Source: JASSUD01 sp031963445 (GTDB lineage Bacteria; Pseudomonadota; Gammaproteobacteria; Burkholderiales; Burkholderiaceae). From it: 64,000 nucleotides of DNA. How positions within the stretch are numbered: the stretch's first letter is position 1; every line of letters begins with the position of its first letter. This document shows positions 18,158 to 26,149 of this stretch, one piece after another. The translations under genes were made by a program, and so were the position numbers. The DNA lies in contig JASSUH010000001.1 of NCBI GenBank assembly GCA_031963445.1, positions 868,001-932,000 on the forward strand, written 5' to 3'. The notes below the pieces were generated by a model. It did not search any database, was not told the origin of the DNA, and worked only from the letters and a program-made list of their open reading frames with translations.

Positions 18158-20511
18158 TTCAAACCCAAGAAACCCCTCAGCAAGCGGTACAGCGCTTGGC
18201 GGCAAAGGCGCTACGTGACGGTTATAAGTTAGAGGCTTTGCATTCTTATACCGATACGCAAGGAACTCCGCTGTATTGGCGTATCCGCGCCAAACACCCG
18301 CAAACGGCAGGGAAATGGATTCGCCCCATGAAGTTACATGGTCAAGGCTTTAAGTTAGGCGAACCGGACTTTCCTAAAGGTAAACCGCTATACCGATTGC
18401 ATGAATTAGTGATGCGCGCTGATGATCCGGTCATGATTGTAGAAGGCGAAATGTGCGCTGATAGATTAGCGCAAATCGGTATGCTCGCTACCACCAGCGG
18501 AGGCACAAGCTCTGCTGATAAAGCTGATTGGCGAGCCCTAACGGGGCGATCTGTCACGATCTGGCCGGATTATGATGAAGCAGGAAAGCAATATGCCGAG
18601 GCAGTTAAGGCAACGCTATTAAAGCTAGATTGCTCTGTGCGAGTGATCGATGTCGAGGTATTGGGACTTGGGCCAAAGGGAGATGCGGTCGATTGGCTTA
18701 ATACCAATCCGCAGGCCACAGCCGCCCAGGTGTTCGAGCTGGTTTGCGTAGAAGGCAATGAATTATTAACTCAAGAAACACCCACTCCTTTAGCCGTATC
18801 AGCCGATGAGAATGAATGCGCTTATAGCGGTGGCCGCTTTGTGTTTTCAGAAGAAGGCGTATTTTTTATCGGTAGCGATAAAAATGGGCGCGAGAAAGCC
18901 CCTGTGTGGTTGTGTTCGCCTTTATCGGTAATCGCCAAGACGCGTAACACTAAAAGCAGTGAATGGGGACGCTTGCTTGCCTGGCAAGATGATGATCAAG
19001 TGCGCCACCAGTGGGCGATGCCGTTGGCGCTGTTACAAAGCAATGGCGCAGATGTAAGAAGTGAGCTTGCCAGATTGGGATTGGCGATTTCGCCCATTAA
19101 AGCCGCGCAAGATTTATTACTCGCTTATCTGCAAGTCTGGCCAGTTAAAGCACAAGCACGCTGCGTAGACAGGTTGGGCTGGCATGGTGCCGTGTATGTC
19201 ATGCCTAATGAATCGATTGGACAGACTGATGAAATCGTCGTGTTTCAACAGGCACAAGCGATTGAGCCAGCCTTTGCGGTAGCTGGCAGTGCCGAGCAAT
19301 GGCGCGATGCGGTAGCTGCGCTGGCTGTGGGTAATTCTCGACTGGTGTTTGCTTTGTCTGTGGCGTTCGCCGGGATGCTAGCCGAGATAGTGGGGGAAGA
19401 TTCCGGCGGCTTTCATCTGCGAGGAAGTTCTTCTTCTGGCAAAAGCACTGCCTTAAAAGTCGCTGCCTCAGTCTGGGGCCACCCTCACACCTATCCTCGA
19501 TTGTGGCGAGCGACGGCGAATGGTTTAGAAGGCTTAGCTGCGCTACATAACGATGGTCTGCTTATCTTAGATGAGCTATCCCAACTCGATCCCAAAGAAG
19601 CCGGGGAAGCCGCCTATCTACTGGCTAACGGACAAGGTAAAACACGCGCTTCTCGCATCGGCGCAGCACGTCAAGCTGCACGTTGGAGTTTGCTATTCCT
19701 GTCTGCTGGTGAGGAATCGCTAAGCGCATTGATGGGGCGAGTAGGTAAAAAAGCCAATGTGGGACAGGAAATCCGATTGGCCGATATAGAGGCTGACGCG
19801 GGGGCAGGCATGGGCTCTTTTGAGGAACTCCATCACCAACCCACTCCAGCCGCCTTCGCGTTAGCGTTGCAGGAGGCAGCCACACGCTATCACGGCGCGG
19901 TTGGTATTGAATGGCTGCGCTACATCGTAAATGATCGCCCTAAGCTGGCGGACTACCTCGTAGAAAGTATGCGTCAGTTTGTCGAGGAAACTGCCCCTAA
20001 GGAAGCCGCTGGACAAGTGTTGCGGGTCGTCAGGCGTTTTGCGTTAGTGGCAGCAGCAGGAGAGTTAGCGACGCACTATGGGTTAACAGGCTGGCCTGAG
20101 GGCGAAGCAATAACGGCTGCGCAAAAGTGCTTTGCGGCGTGGCTAGAAGCTTTTGGCGGTACGGCCAACCGGGAGGAGCGCGGGATGTTATCGCAGGTAC
20201 GAGCATTCTTTGAATCACATGGCGCAAGCCGTTTTGAAGATATGGACGCTATAGGTCAACGCATCCTAAACCGGGCAGGCTTTTATCGCTATAAAAATGG
20301 GATACGGGAATACATGGTGCTGCCCGAAGCCTTTGAGCGGGAGGTATGCCAGGGATTTGACGCAAAGGCAGTCAGTCGCGCGTTAAAAAAGGCTGGATGG
20401 CTGGCATCAAGTGGAGATGGACGAGCGACACAAAAAGTCAGACTGCCCGGCATTGAGGCAATCACGCGTGTTTATGTTTTCACCTCCACGATGTGGGAGG
20501 CTGAGGAATGA
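18154..20511 (+). CDS. Toprim and DUF927 primase-helicase
   Basis: I choose the ATG at 18154, which overlaps the previous stop, over the ATG at 18139; this gives 785 aa. The N-terminal part is Toprim-like (IVEGEMCADRL near residue 95, then WPDYDEAG with acidic residues near 140). The C-terminal DUF927 ATPase has a Walker A (GSSSSGKST near 425) and Walker B (LLILDEL near 470) as in superfamily 3-like helicases of integrative elements. It likely unwinds and primes at the iterons just downstream. The next gene overlaps its stop by 4 bp. Confidence 0.9.
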   Translation: MIQTQETPQQAVQRLAAKALRDGYKLEALHSYTDTQGTPLYWRIRAKHPQTAGKWIRPMKLHGQGFKLGEPDFPKGKPLYRLHELVMRADDPVMIVEGEMCADRLAQIGMLATTSGGTSSADKADWRALTGRSVTIWPDYDEAGKQYAEAVKATLLKLDCSVRVIDVEVLGLGPKGDAVDWLNTNPQATAAQVFELVCVEGNELLTQETPTPLAVSADENECAYSGGRFVFSEEGVFFIGSDKNGREKAPVWLCSPLSVIAKTRNTKSSEWGRLLAWQDDDQVRHQWAMPLALLQSNGADVRSELARLGLAISPIKAAQDLLLAYLQVWPVKAQARCVDRLGWHGAVYVMPNESIGQTDEIVVFQQAQAIEPAFAVAGSAEQWRDAVAALAVGNSRLVFALSVAFAGMLAEIVGEDSGGFHLRGSSSSGKSTALKVAASVWGHPHTYPRLWRATANGLEGLAALHNDGLLILDELSQLDPKEAGEAAYLLANGQGKTRASRIGAARQAARWSLLFLSAGEESLSALMGRVGKKANVGQEIRLADIEADAGAGMGSFEELHHQPTPAAFALALQEAATRYHGAVGIEWLRYIVNDRPKLADYLVESMRQFVEETAPKEAAGQVLRVVRRFALVAAAGELATHYGLTGWPEGEAITAAQKCFAAWLEAFGGTANREERGMLSQVRAFFESHGASRFEDMDAIGQRILNRAGFYRYKNGIREYMVLPEAFEREVCQGFDAKAVSRALKKAGWLASSGDGRATQKVRLPGIEAITRVYVFTSTMWEAEE

Positions 20512-20801
20512 AGTTCAATTTTGTGGGGCTCTCATCCTATAGAGAAAAAAATGAGCGGCAAGCGCAGTCCCCTCTACTTTTGTCCCCACTGTCCCCAACT
20601 TTAAAAACCGAGTGGGGACACGGGAAACCAAGTATTGACGGGGTTGTCCCCATTGTCCCCGCTGTCCCCACGAAAAAAAGCATGAATGAGGTTGAGCGCG
20701 AGAAATTCGAGGAACGCGCAGCCATTTTAGAGTTTGATGGCGGCCTATCACGCTTGCAAGCTGAAAAATTAGCCGTTGAATGGCTAGGAGTGGCGAGATG
20801 A
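20508..20801 (+). CDS. small hypothetical island protein overlapping iterons
   Basis: A 97-aa frame is coupled to the upstream helicase by ATGA and to the next gene by ATGA. The first 60 residues are low-complexity and are encoded by the GGGGACA/TGTCCCC iteron cluster. The C-terminal part (MNEVEREKFEERAAILEFDG and following) is like a small island protein seen beside such helicases. The N-terminal sequence may be a by-product of the DNA sites. Confidence 0.6.
   Translation: MKFNFVGLSSYREKNERQAQSPLLLSPLSPTLKTEWGHGKPSIDGVVPIVPAVPTKKSMNEVEREKFEERAAILEFDGGLSRLQAEKLAVEWLGVAR
20581..20669. repeat. iteron cluster 1 (TGTCCCC/GGGGACA)
   Basis: Heptamers TGTCCCC start at 20581, 20590, 20645, 20654 and 20663, with an inverted copy GGGGACA at 20614. 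Neighbours are exactly 9 bp apart. The same heptamer is read in two different codon phases in the overlapping frame, so selection is likely on the DNA. It resembles the ori/crr iterons of P4-like elements in layout. Confidence 0.7.
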
Positions 20802-21418
20802 CGAAAGAGATAAAGGCAAAGGATAAAAAACAACCCATGCAAAAAACGTATATTCCCACCCAAAAAGAATTAGCCTCCTGTTACGCGCTGTGCGCCAATA
20901 CCAATGCAGCGGCAGTGATTGAAGCTTATGCTCAAGACCCTTTGGGTGAACAGGATTTTGGGACACTGACTAAAGGCTTAGCGAACTCCATTAAGCGAGT
21001 TCAAAACAATGAGATGAAAGAGGGTGAAGCGATGCTCATGGGCCAGGCTCAGGCCCTGCAATCTATTTTTATGAACTTTTCTCGGCGGACGCTTTCTCAG
21101 GAATATCAGAAGAATATTGAGTCTTTCTTTCGAATGGCGATGAAAGCGCAGAATCAATGTCGTATGACACTCGAAACGCTAGCGACAATTAAAAACCCAC
21201 CTGTGGTTTATGCCAATCAGACCAATATTGCGCACGGCCATCAGCAGGTGAATAACGGCGTATCAGCTCCCGCGCACGCGGAAAAAGCAATTCAGTCAAA
21301 CGAACTTTTGGAGGAGCAAGATGGGCAACGGTTGGACACCAGAACGACGAGCACGGCATCGCGCCTTAATTCAACAATGGCGACCGTGGGAGAAATCAAC
21401 GGGGCCGCGAACCGATGA
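20798..21418 (+). CDS. hypothetical island protein
   Basis: I choose the ATG at 20798 (AGGAG 8 bp upstream, ATGA overlap with the previous stop) over 20780, giving 206 aa. It is helical with YIPTQKELASCYALCANTNAA near the start, a central region with MLMGQAQALQSIF, and a conserved-looking QTNIAHGHQQVNNG near residue 152. This type of protein is common in proteobacterial islands and prophages; I know of no function. Its 3' end overlaps the next gene by about 100 bp in another frame. Confidence 0.7.
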   Translation: MTKEIKAKDKKQPMQKTYIPTQKELASCYALCANTNAAAVIEAYAQDPLGEQDFGTLTKGLANSIKRVQNNEMKEGEAMLMGQAQALQSIFMNFSRRTLSQEYQKNIESFFRMAMKAQNQCRMTLETLATIKNPPVVYANQTNIAHGHQQVNNGVSAPAHAEKAIQSNELLEEQDGQRLDTRTTSTASRLNSTMATVGEINGAANR

Positions 21419-21545
21419 AGGCAAGGCCACAGCAGCTGGCAATTCTTTTAAGCATGGTGGGCGGTCTAGTGAGTGGCAAGAAAGCCTGAAGCGCATTAAC
21501 GCTCTGCTGCGGCAGCAACGAGAGGTGCTGGAAGAGGTGCGCTGA
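21321..21545 (+). CDS. small hypothetical island protein
   Basis: The 74-aa frame begins ATGGGCAACGG after GGAGGAGCAAG, a strong ribosome site. It has WTPERRARHRALIQQW, GPRTDEGKA and FKHGGRSSEW, the usual signature of small mobile-element proteins that follow the preceding type of gene. Function unknown. Confidence 0.7.
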   Translation: MGNGWTPERRARHRALIQQWRPWEKSTGPRTDEGKATAAGNSFKHGGRSSEWQESLKRINALLRQQREVLEEVR

Positions 21546-21640
21546 TTATTGAATTAAGATGATGGCCTGCCTGCGTCTAAAGCGAACAGATGAATAAAGC
21601 AAAATATGACGTAACAAACACGATGTATAAGAAAAAATCT

Positions 21641-21720
21641 GGGGACAGTGGGGACATCGCCTATTCATAAGGGTTTGCGCTGTCCCCAGTCAATTTTTAA
21701 TGTTGGGGACAGTGGGGACA
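21641..21720. repeat. iteron cluster 2 (GGGGACAGT units), candidate origin
   Basis: GGGGACA starts at 21641, 21650, 21705 and 21714, with TGTCCCC at 21681. Pairs are again 9 bp apart (GGGGACAGT then GGGGACA). The region is non-coding and A/T-rich to both sides. The central hairpin contains a 22-mer shared with the terminator near attL. I infer an origin or its partner site for the DUF927 helicase. Confidence 0.6.
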
Positions 21721-21899
21721 AAAGAGAGAAGCGTTTTTCATTGCGTGCAAAGTAAGTAGAAATTCCTCTGCTTGTTCGTCATTGCATTTCCCTTGTTATT
21801 GCAAAGTAAGCGTTATTTCTGACTGCGAAAAAGTGAGCAAAGCGCTATTTTTTAGCTTTGATTAAACCTATATGGCTTGACTCTTTTAAGGAGCACTTG

Positions 21900-22358
21900 A
21901 TGATGGATTCTTCTTCAAAAAATACTGCTTCTCTTCCAGCTACGTCTGCTGAAGACGACTTTGTTTTTAAAAAATTAGAAGGGAAGATTTACAAATTTTC
22001 AGAAGGCAAGAATCAGTATATTCAGGCAAAGCGACAACTTAATTTTGAATCGATTATTCCTCAGCTAGCTGCTGGTGATATTGTCGCCATCGATGATTAT
22101 CCCGAAGGGCGAGATGCGCAAGACCATAGGCTATACGTCATCAATATTGACGGCTATTTGCATGAAATGCCGTTTGTAGAAGAAGCACCCAATACCATCT
22201 ATCTTAAAAATATTTATCCGAGTCGAAAGATGATGCTTCGACATTGGGGAAGAAAAAGAAAATCGAAGCGACTTAAACAGCGACTTAGAAGAAATGCTGC
22301 TCTCGATGTCTCTATGTCGGTTGAAACCGTTTCTATCTCAATATCGATTAACCAGTAA
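21900..22358 (+). CDS. hypothetical island cargo protein
   Basis: The start at 21900 (tandem ATG ATG) follows AAGGAGC by 6-7 bp; an upstream TTG frame is less likely. The 152-aa product has a Ser/Ala-rich N-terminus, a globular-looking middle (DDFVFKKLEGKIYKF, GDIVAIDDYPEGRDAQDHR) and a strongly basic tail (RHWGRKRKSKRLKQRLRR). I recognise no family. The basic tail could bind nucleic acid or act as a targeting signal. Confidence 0.6.
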   Translation: MMDSSSKNTASLPATSAEDDFVFKKLEGKIYKFSEGKNQYIQAKRQLNFESIIPQLAAGDIVAIDDYPEGRDAQDHRLYVINIDGYLHEMPFVEEAPNTIYLKNIYPSRKMMLRHWGRKRKSKRLKQRLRRNAALDVSMSVETVSISISINQ

Positions 22359-22395
22359 CGCTAGAGATAGATTTTGTTATGGTATAGCTACTTGT

Positions 22396-22497
22396 CTATG
22401 GTGGGGCCGTGTAGAGGAGCCAAAAGGCTCGCCGATGTGGGTACGGTCTGTCAGGTCTGATCGGTTCCGCCTCCCCGTTTAAAAACGGGATGGCAGA
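22396..22497 (+). ncRNA. C4-like antisense RNA candidate 1
   Basis: It begins CTATGGTGGGGCC, has a GAGCC-aaaa-GGCTC hairpin (22417-22430) and ends CGGTTCCGCCTCCCCG followed by a partly complementary AACGGGATGGC. This is the layout of the C4 antisense RNA of P1/P7-type immunity and many islands. A terminator follows at 22519. Confidence 0.45.
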
Positions 22498-22518
22498 GAA
22501 ACAATTTTAGTCTATAGC

Positions 22519-22572
22519 AAGCCGCTGCCTTATCTCTAAAGCAGAGTAAGACGAACGGCTTTTCTGTTTTTT
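22519..22572 (+). terminator. rho-independent terminator
   Basis: Outer stem AAGCCG (22519-22524) with CGGCTT (22556-22561), inner stem CTTATCTCT with AGAGTAAG, then TTTTCTGTTTTTT. It would end transcripts of the 21900 gene and the first C4-like RNA. Confidence 0.6.
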
Positions 22573-22582
22573 GGGGGAAGAT

Positions 22583-22681
22583 ATGCTGAAGGCTTTTTGG
22601 CAGAGTTTTAAAAGTGGCCAGCTTAAAGATAAATATCAGGTATTCAGATCATTCTTAGGGGTTTGTTTGACAACTTCTTAA
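22583..22681 (+). CDS. 32-aa small open frame with strong ribosome site
   Basis: ATG at 22583 follows GGGGGAAG by 3 bp. The 32-residue product starts MLKAFWQSFKSGQLKDKYQV and ends in a short hydrophobic tail. It lies between the two C4-like RNAs. It may be a leader peptide of the antisense-controlled operon or the start of a truncated gene. Confidence 0.35.
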   Translation: MLKAFWQSFKSGQLKDKYQVFRSFLGVCLTTS

Positions 22682-22763
22682 AAATTTGTAATATTCGACT
22701 CGCTGCTTATACAGAAGCAGCACGGGGTTGACGTCCCGTAATACGTAGGAATCTTGGCTTTTG

Positions 22764-22869
22764 CTATGGCGGGGCCAGGTTGGGGCACTTTCGGGTGCGC
22801 CGGTTCCTACGTTCCGGTACGTCAACCCTTCCTGGTTCCGCCACCCTTTATTGACGTGGAGGGTGGCGG
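22764..22869 (+). ncRNA. C4-like antisense RNA candidate 2
   Basis: It starts CTATGGCGGGGCCAGG, includes a GCAC/GTGC hairpin and the GGTTCC...TTCCGG segment, and ends GGTTCCGCCACCC. Directly downstream, GGGTGGCGG (22861-22869) is perfectly complementary and lies 30 bp before the ATG at 22899. This is the antisense-to-leader arrangement expected of C4. Confidence 0.55.
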
Positions 22870-22898
22870 TGATGAGACCGCAACGTAGGAGCTGTGCC

Positions 22899-23183
22899 AT
22901 GTTTTATCAAAATTCTATCCCAGACCCACCGAGCAATTCCTTTCTCCTCCCTAAGATTTCACCTAGTAGTAAAAAAGAATGCCCTGTTAAGCATTCTGAT
23001 GATGTGGGGCATTCTTCTTTCCCTTCCTCTTCTTTCTCTCAATCCCAACACGCTTTTACTTTACTGCCTGCCTCGTATTACTGCTATCTTCCGACCACCC
23101 CGCCGGATAGCCATCCGCCTATCCCGTTCTTTATTCCGCTCCCACGCAATCCTTATCTTCACTGCCAACAGGGGGGACTATGA
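22899..23183 (+). CDS. small hypothetical protein downstream of C4-like RNA
   Basis: A 94-aa Pro/Ser-rich frame starts at the ATG preceded by GTAGGAGCTGTGCC, the expected target of the C4-like RNA. It overlaps the next gene by ATGA, so translation is probably coupled. The sequence (many Pro, Ser, Phe, Tyr) resembles no family I know. An overlapping GTG frame (22894-23265) exists but lacks this arrangement. Confidence 0.45.
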   Translation: MFYQNSIPDPPSNSFLLPKISPSSKKECPVKHSDDVGHSSFPSSSFSQSQHAFTLLPASYYCYLPTTPPDSHPPIPFFIPLPRNPYLHCQQGGL

Positions 23184-24439
23184 ATGCGCCACGCTCGATC
23201 AACGTAACTACTTCCCCACTCAGATTTATCGGCGTTCTGCCTCTTATCGGAGAAAAAAAGACTGAGCCAACAGCAGATGAAGAGCCAACTTTGCCTTTTT
23301 TCTCGCGCTATCCCCTAGGAGAAAAAAAAGCTTATCTGGATAGTCTTTGGGATGAAAAAGTGGGATTGGCGCGTGAAGACGAAAAATCAAACGCATTAGC
23401 AGGCAAACCGTATAGCCTAAGCGATCAATTTAATAAAAACGCTTTCGCGCAGATTCTCGATGCCTTCCAGGCTTGGCACAAAAGCGGATGTGTTTCTCCT
23501 CGGCTTGAGAAGAGGCCTGTACTGGTAAAAGAAGCTGTGCTGGCTCAGCCTGAATTGTCCGTAGTTAATTCAGAGGCTGCCAACATTGCTTTACCCATTG
23601 CCAAAGTCAATCCTTTAACAGTGGAGTACTTGCAAGCGTTACAAGCTGATTTGCCTGGGATGTATGAACTATTGGAAAGAAGGCAGCCCGCAATGGGTGC
23701 AGCGCCTTATAAGCTGGAACTTAAGCGGCTTGAACTCTTTATTTCTAAAGTCATTCAGCCAGAAAAGCCGGAGGATTCAGAGTCCGCCCTTGTTTTTACG
23801 GGGTTTACTGCGGCTCAAGTAGACAGTATCAAAGATCGTGTTAACGCACTCTCTACCTACTGTCTACGCATGGCGCAGTCGAGCCAAGGCTTATTTCGAT
23901 CGCCTGACCTGAGCAATATTAAATCTCTTCATGCTTTGCTGGTTGGCACGGGATATTTTATTGGCGCTTTGGTGGCTTGCTCGATGGGCGTATCCATACC
24001 GGCTCTTATACTGGCCTCGGCCTCTTTCTCGCTGTTGGGGCTCATTGTGTTTACGCTCTGGGACAGATTCAAAGCGTCAGAGGATGAAGAAGACAAAGGG
24101 GATATGAACGAGCTAGTTCTTTTTACGAAACGATTTGAAAATTTAAAGGATGCCGCAATTATGTTTAGTTTTGCCGTGCAAGGAGAAGGTATTAAGCAGA
24201 ATACAGCTGCGATTAATAGTTTAGGGACTAACCAGCAAAGCCAGGCTCAACAGCTAAAAGAGGTGAAAGAGGAAAATCAGAGAATAAACGATGATCTTAA
24301 TATGGCATTGCGCTCGATTGCCGAATTACGGTCTGAGCTTGCTGCAATGAAAGAGGGGGCTGCAGACGGACAATCTACGAGAGAGTCTAAATCTTCCACA
24401 TCAAATGTTAAACAGGAAGCTAGGTTAGCTATCGCTTAA
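23180..24439 (+). CDS. Inc-like two-TM protein with coiled-coil tail
   Basis: The 419-aa product starts after GGGGGG 6 bp upstream. It has about 250 soluble residues, a bilobed hydrophobic region at about 252-294 (two adjacent membrane helices with a short turn), then about 120 residues of Gln/Glu-rich coiled coil (QQSQAQQLKEVKEENQRIND). No enzymatic motif. The same plan occurs in the 402-aa protein at 58447-59655 outside the island. The plan resembles chlamydial inclusion membrane proteins and some other effectors, but I see no sequence identity to them. It may be under C4-like RNA control through the overlapping leader gene. Confidence 0.75.
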   Translation: MNAPRSINVTTSPLRFIGVLPLIGEKKTEPTADEEPTLPFFSRYPLGEKKAYLDSLWDEKVGLAREDEKSNALAGKPYSLSDQFNKNAFAQILDAFQAWHKSGCVSPRLEKRPVLVKEAVLAQPELSVVNSEAANIALPIAKVNPLTVEYLQALQADLPGMYELLERRQPAMGAAPYKLELKRLELFISKVIQPEKPEDSESALVFTGFTAAQVDSIKDRVNALSTYCLRMAQSSQGLFRSPDLSNIKSLHALLVGTGYFIGALVACSMGVSIPALILASASFSLLGLIVFTLWDRFKASEDEEDKGDMNELVLFTKRFENLKDAAIMFSFAVQGEGIKQNTAAINSLGTNQQSQAQQLKEVKEENQRINDDLNMALRSIAELRSELAAMKEGAADGQSTRESKSSTSNVKQEARLAIA

Positions 24440-24484
24440 ACAACCTCATGCTGTCTTCCATCGTTTCTTAGCAACGTCAGTAAA

Positions 24485-24517
24485 CATGTCTAGTGGCCTG
24501 ATCAACCCCTAGACATG
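24485..24517. terminator. hairpin between convergent genes
   Basis: CATGTCTAG (24485-24493) pairs perfectly with CTAGACATG (24509-24517) between the plus-strand gene ending at 24439 and the minus-strand LRR gene ending at 24647. No T-run. Confidence 0.4.
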
Positions 24518-24646
24518 CTATCTCTCTCTCGACAGATTGGAAGGACGCTATCCACTCTTTGCAGGGCTCCGCTATAAGAGTAGCCCATGAATAGGCAATG
24601 CTGCGAAACTAAGGATAAAACAGACATGAGATGGAAAATTATTTTT

Positions 24647-25807
24647 CTATATATTTAATATAACTTGCTCATTGTTTTTATTCTCAACATAGATGGTAGA
24701 CAGTTTCCATCTATCCGCATATGACAAAGGATTACCTCGTAAATCTAGTAACTTAATTGATGTATTTGGCAATTGTTCAATTAAATTATTTATAATTTCA
24801 AATGTTATCTTAGAGGCATTCCTAATAATTAACTGCTGAAGATTTTTAGTTTTTGGCAATATTTCTACTAAACGTTTGAATTCCGGTTCTATTATGCTGA
24901 AATTAAACATCCACTGATCCATGCGTAGCGTAGAAATTTCCGTAACTTCTAAAAATTCCCATACATTTTCTACAACATTGTTAAAGAAATTCCCTGACAA
25001 ATCAAGGCTATTTATTTTCTTGTCTTTCAGTATATCTTTTAGTTCAAGAATACCATTTTCATCAATAGAATTACACTGTAATGATAAGTCAATCCAATCC
25101 AGTTTTTTGTTATTTTCAAAGATGTTTCTTAGTAATCCAATTAATAAAGGTATTTCACTATAATCTATATGAATACTTCTAAAAAAAAGATCAGCGCATA
25201 GCTTCAGACTTTTTATATCTGTCCTATTTCCTATAGCAGCGAGTGCAATTCTACGTTTTTCACACATTGGGTCTCGATTGCCTGGTGCATCATCAGGAAG
25301 GACCGCCCAAACATGTTTTACTTTTTCTAATACTGAGTTAATGCCATCATAAATTTCATTAGGGGTTAAATTTGGATTTTTAATAACATCATCTATTCCT
25401 TTTTTGCAGCTCAACATTTCTTGTGCAATTTCGAGCGGTAACGATGTTAAGTCAGTGTCAGTTCTATTTAAAAAATATTCTTTTTCTAAAATTGATTGAA
25501 TATTTTTAGGTGTGGGCTGGTGGCTAGTACATATTGGCAGCTTTTCAGAGTTATTGTAGTGATAAGAATTTTTATTACTTCCATCATCAAATTCTGTATT
25601 TTCTAATTTTAATAATGGGAGGCAACTTGAAAGGCAAGACCTAAATGGAGCAGCCAAGAAAAGCAAAGAATTAAAGATATTTTTTTGAGAAATTTCTTTT
25701 TGTTTTTCCTCAGATTTAGCGCAAGAACCATAAGAAGGGAGCGAGCTAGGCTGTTTTTCTGAAAGGGTAGGAACCCGTAAAGGTTGTGAAATAGAATTCA
25801 CTGGCAT
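24647..25807 (-). CDS. leucine-rich-repeat protein, AT-rich
   Basis: The ATG at 25807 follows GGAG by 7 bp. The 386-aa product has an unstructured N-terminus with a short hydrophobic Cys-containing stretch (about 46-67), then a charged helical part, then leucine-rich repeats of the ribonuclease-inhibitor style from about 230 on (LDWIDLSLQCNSID, INSLDLSGNFFNN, LQQLIIRNAS, IKLLDLRGNPLS). Base composition is clearly more A/T-rich than its neighbours. LRR proteins of endosymbionts often bind host proteins. I infer an effector acquired by transfer; no secretion signal is certain. Confidence 0.8.
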   Translation of the reverse strand: MPVNSISQPLRVPTLSEKQPSSLPSYGSCAKSEEKQKEISQKNIFNSLLFLAAPFRSCLSSCLPLLKLENTEFDDGSNKNSYHYNNSEKLPICTSHQPTPKNIQSILEKEYFLNRTDTDLTSLPLEIAQEMLSCKKGIDDVIKNPNLTPNEIYDGINSVLEKVKHVWAVLPDDAPGNRDPMCEKRRIALAAIGNRTDIKSLKLCADLFFRSIHIDYSEIPLLIGLLRNIFENNKKLDWIDLSLQCNSIDENGILELKDILKDKKINSLDLSGNFFNNVVENVWEFLEVTEISTLRMDQWMFNFSIIEPEFKRLVEILPKTKNLQQLIIRNASKITFEIINNLIEQLPNTSIKLLDLRGNPLSYADRWKLSTIYVENKNNEQVILNI

Positions 25808-25971
25808 TGTAAATCTCCTATAAATTATTTATCTCTACTGCTGATTAAAGAGAGTTGTATTTTGCAAATATTTCCACCAAAAACATGCTGAAATTGAGAT
25901 TGTTAAATTTCACTGTTTTTTTTTGCGCGCTCATTTTACTAAATAAGTGAGAACCTAATTTTCAAAAGCAT

Positions 25972-26149
25972 TTATTCGGAAAAATTTCCAAAGAACTGCG
26001 CCAACAGTTTGTTGCGAATCATTTCTTTATCTTCTTGCGTCAACCCCAGAAACCCTCGTGCCGAATAGCGATAGCGTGGCCCATCTAGTGTCACTTGATC
26101 GGTCTTGCCGTATTGATGTATTTGGGCTAAACGCACAGCACGTTGTGTA
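25972..26149 (-). pseudogene. relic of P2-like tail completion (virion morphogenesis) gene
   Basis: The minus strand reads AQIHQYGKTDQVTLDGPRYR and ends in SEEK-like phage order: YSARGFLGL, then QEDKEMIRNKLL, then a stop at 25972. This matches the C-terminus of gpS/gpG-type virion morphogenesis proteins. An in-frame stop precedes it and no N-terminus is present. It sits just 5' of the LRR gene. Confidence 0.65.

Noticed and set aside
20515..20863. Minus-strand frames over the iteron region
   Set aside because: Antisense to a tightly coupled operon; the open frames come from the repeated GGGGACA motif.
22894..23265. Alternative GTG-initiated 123-codon frame over the small gene at 22899
   Set aside because: The ATG frame has the better ribosome site and an ATGA overlap with the next gene; the GTG frame runs into that gene.
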